A DNA stretch of 64,000 nt from Pseudomonas sp. MN1F (GTDB lineage Bacteria; Pseudomonadota; Gammaproteobacteria; Pseudomonadales; Pseudomonadaceae), in the NCBI RefSeq assembly GCF_009391885.1, contig NZ_VZII01000027.1, positions 1 to 64,000 of the forward strand, in the 5' to 3' direction. The notes beneath the pieces were generated by a model that was not told the DNA's origin, ran no database searches, and was given only the letters and a program-made list of their open reading frames with translations. Shown in pieces: positions 62,585-64,000 of this stretch; position 1 is the first letter of the stretch, and each line of letters starts with the position of its first letter. The position numbers and the translations under genes are program-made.

Positions 62585-64000
62585 CAGTTGCTGATCGCCA
62601 GGATGCTGGCCTGGTAGGCGCCGACGAACAAGTCGAAGTCGCCGACCTCCTCCTGCTCCAGCTCGGACTGCTTGGCGAGCGACTCGCGAGCCAACGTCTC
62701 GAAGGCCTGTTGCTGCTCGGCCGACAGTGGCTGCTCGCGGAAGGTCTCGGCGTGCAGGCGGCTCTGGCGCAGGGAGAACTGGACGAAGGTTTCGTCATGC
62801 TCGGTCATGCGTGCCAGCACCTGGGCCGAGGGGGTCAACGAGGCGTCATCGACCTTGGCCTGTTGGGTGGCCAGGGCCTTGGCGTGTTCGTTGCCACCCT
62901 GGGCGAGGTCGAGCAACTCCGCCAACTGGCCGATGCGGCTGATCAGCTCGGTGGCCCATTCGCGCAGGGCGATGGGCTGGCCGTTGCGGTGCAGCTCCAG
63001 GCCTGGGCGGCGGCCTTCCTTGACCACGGTGAGGAAGTTGCTGGTGCACTGGCCGCACTCGCCGTTGTCCAGCTGCGGGCTCTCTTCAAGGGCGCAGAAC
63101 AGCAGGAAGGCGTCGAGGAAGCGCGCTTCGGTCAGGTCGATGCCCACCGGCAGGAACGGGTTGATGTCCAGGCAGCGCACTTCGACGTACTGCACGCCGC
63201 GCGAGGTCAGCGCCTGGATCGGCCGCTCGCCGGTGTAGGTGACGCGTTTCGGGCGGATGTTCGAGTAGTACTCGTTCTCGATCTGCAGGATGTTGGTGTT
63301 CAGCTGCACCCACTCGCCATCCACGTGGGTACCCACCTCGACATACGGCGGGTAGGGCGTGCCCACCGCCTTGCGCAGGCTGTCGGTGTAGCTGGCGAGG
63401 TTGTTGTAGCAGGGCGTGAGGCCGGCCTGGGCGTTGCTCTGGTAGCCCAGGTCGCTCATGCGCAGGCTGGTGGCATACGGCAGGTAGAGGGTTTCGGCGT
63501 CCAGCTCTTCCAGCTGGTGCGGGCGGCCGCGCAGGAAGCCTTTGTCCAGTGCTGGCGAGGCGCCGAACAGGTACATCAGCAACCAGCTGTAGCGGCGGAA
63601 GTTGCGGATCAGCGCAATGTACGCCGAGGACTGGAAGTCGCGGTCGCTTTCTTCGCTGCCTTCGCTATCGCGCAGCAACGGCCACAGCGCTTCGGGCAGC
63701 GAGAAGTTGTAATGAATGCCGGCGATGCACTGCATGGTGCGGCCGTAACGCAGGGCCAGGCCCTTGCGGTAGACGTGCTTGAGCTTGCCGATGTTCGAGG
63801 TGCCGTACTCGGCGATCGGGATGTCCTCCTCGGCCGGCAACGTGCAGGGCATCGACGGGCTCCACAGGTATTCGTCGCCAAGCTTGCTGTAGACAAAGCG
63901 GTGGGTCTGTTCGAGGCTTTCGAGCACCTTGGCCGGGTCGGCCAGGGCCGGGGTGATGAACTCCAGCAGCGACTCGGAATAGTCGGTGGTGATCTGCTCG
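62584..64000 (-). CDS. gshA: Glutamate-cysteine ligase, 5' end beyond the window
   Basis: The window holds the last 471 residues; the frame is open to the edge, and the N-terminal 50 or so residues lie outside. The gammaproteobacterial GshA pattern is clear: [30 protein letters not shown], then [20 protein letters not shown] and [20 protein letters not shown]. It joins glutamate and cysteine with ATP, the first step of glutathione synthesis, and thus uses cysteine made from the sulfur sources handled nearby. A TetR gene follows with a four-base overlap. Confidence 0.95.
   Translation of the reverse strand, partial: EQITTDYSESLLEFITPALADPAKVLESLEQTHRFVYSKLGDEYLWSPSMPCTLPAEEDIPIAEYGTSNIGKLKHVYRKGLALRYGRTMQCIAGIHYNFSLPEALWPLLRDSEGSEESDRDFQSSAYIALIRNFRRYSWLLMYLFGASPALDKGFLRGRPHQLEELDAETLYLPYATSLRMSDLGYQSNAQAGLTPCYNNLASYTDSLRKAVGTPYPPYVEVGTHVDGEWVQLNTNILQIENEYYSNIRPKRVTYTGERPIQALTSRGVQYVEVRCLDINPFLPVGIDLTEARFLDAFLLFCALEESPQLDNGECGQCTSNFLTVVKEGRRPGLELHRNGQPIALREWATELISRIGQLAELLDLAQGGNEHAKALATQQAKVDDASLTPSAQVLARMTEHDETFVQFSLRQSRLHAETFREQPLSAEQQQAFETLARESLAKQSELEQEEVGDFDLFVGAYQASILAISN

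Overview
The window is a 64 kb chromosomal segment of a fluorescent pseudomonad, most likely of the Pseudomonas putida group. The evidence is the GC-rich coding sequence with AT-rich promoters, the P. putida-type REP repeats, and a run of recognisable genes (algP end, yheS, gabDT, metNIQ, tauABCD, lsfA, ssuADCBF, gshA). Names and functions come from reading the sequence and recalling the families; no database search was made.

Layout. 1-10,600 is mostly housekeeping: the AlgP tail, a TIGR02444 protein, the ABC-F ATPase YheS, a LysE-type exporter, a slipin/NfeD pair, a YbaK-type deacylase, small conserved proteins, a CBS-pair protein, one odd orphan protein (7901-8446), a secreted M20 dipeptidase and tRNA-Arg(CCG). 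10,756-17,969 is one tightly packed unit: a GntR/HutC regulator, an AprA-like flavoprotein, a two-cluster ferredoxin, an ABC importer, a HEAT-repeat protein and a DUF971 protein. Its substrate is unknown. Right behind it (18,029-20,206) is a predicted polymorphic toxin with a DUF6543-like body and a C-terminal R-S-E type ADP-ribosyltransferase domain.

20,203-30,113 is a sulfate-ester island: an AtsRBC-type importer with a fused double permease, the oxygenative alkylsulfatase AtsK, the LysR regulator SftR, the TonB receptor SftP and a cytoplasmic arylsulfotransferase. Next come gabD-gabT, an HDOD signalling protein, two cyclic-di-GMP proteins and the desaturase DesA (30,355-39,035).

39,127-61,911 is almost entirely sulfur acquisition: a MetNIQ-type importer with a DszA-like monooxygenase and two SfnB-type oxidoreductases, a cystine importer, a serine acetyltransferase, a BCCT choline transporter, tauABCD, an OprD-family porin, the peroxiredoxin LsfA and ssuADCBF. 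The flavin reductase gene ssuE, expected between lsfA and ssuA, is not there. A TetR regulator and the 3' part of gshA close the window.

How it works together: when sulfate is short, sulfate esters, taurine, sulfonates and cystine are imported by parallel ABC systems. Sulfite or sulfate is released by AtsK, AstA, TauD, SsuD and the SfnB/DszA oxygenases, and the sulfur ends in cysteine (serine acetyltransferase) and glutathione (GshA). Two marks tie these units together. AT-rich, similar promoter blocks precede them, and their proteins are almost free of Met and Cys: five of the binding proteins have none in the mature chain. The AprA-like enzyme of the GntR operon lacks this mark. The least explained parts are the GntR/AprA-like operon, the ADP-ribosyltransferase toxin and the orphan at 7901.
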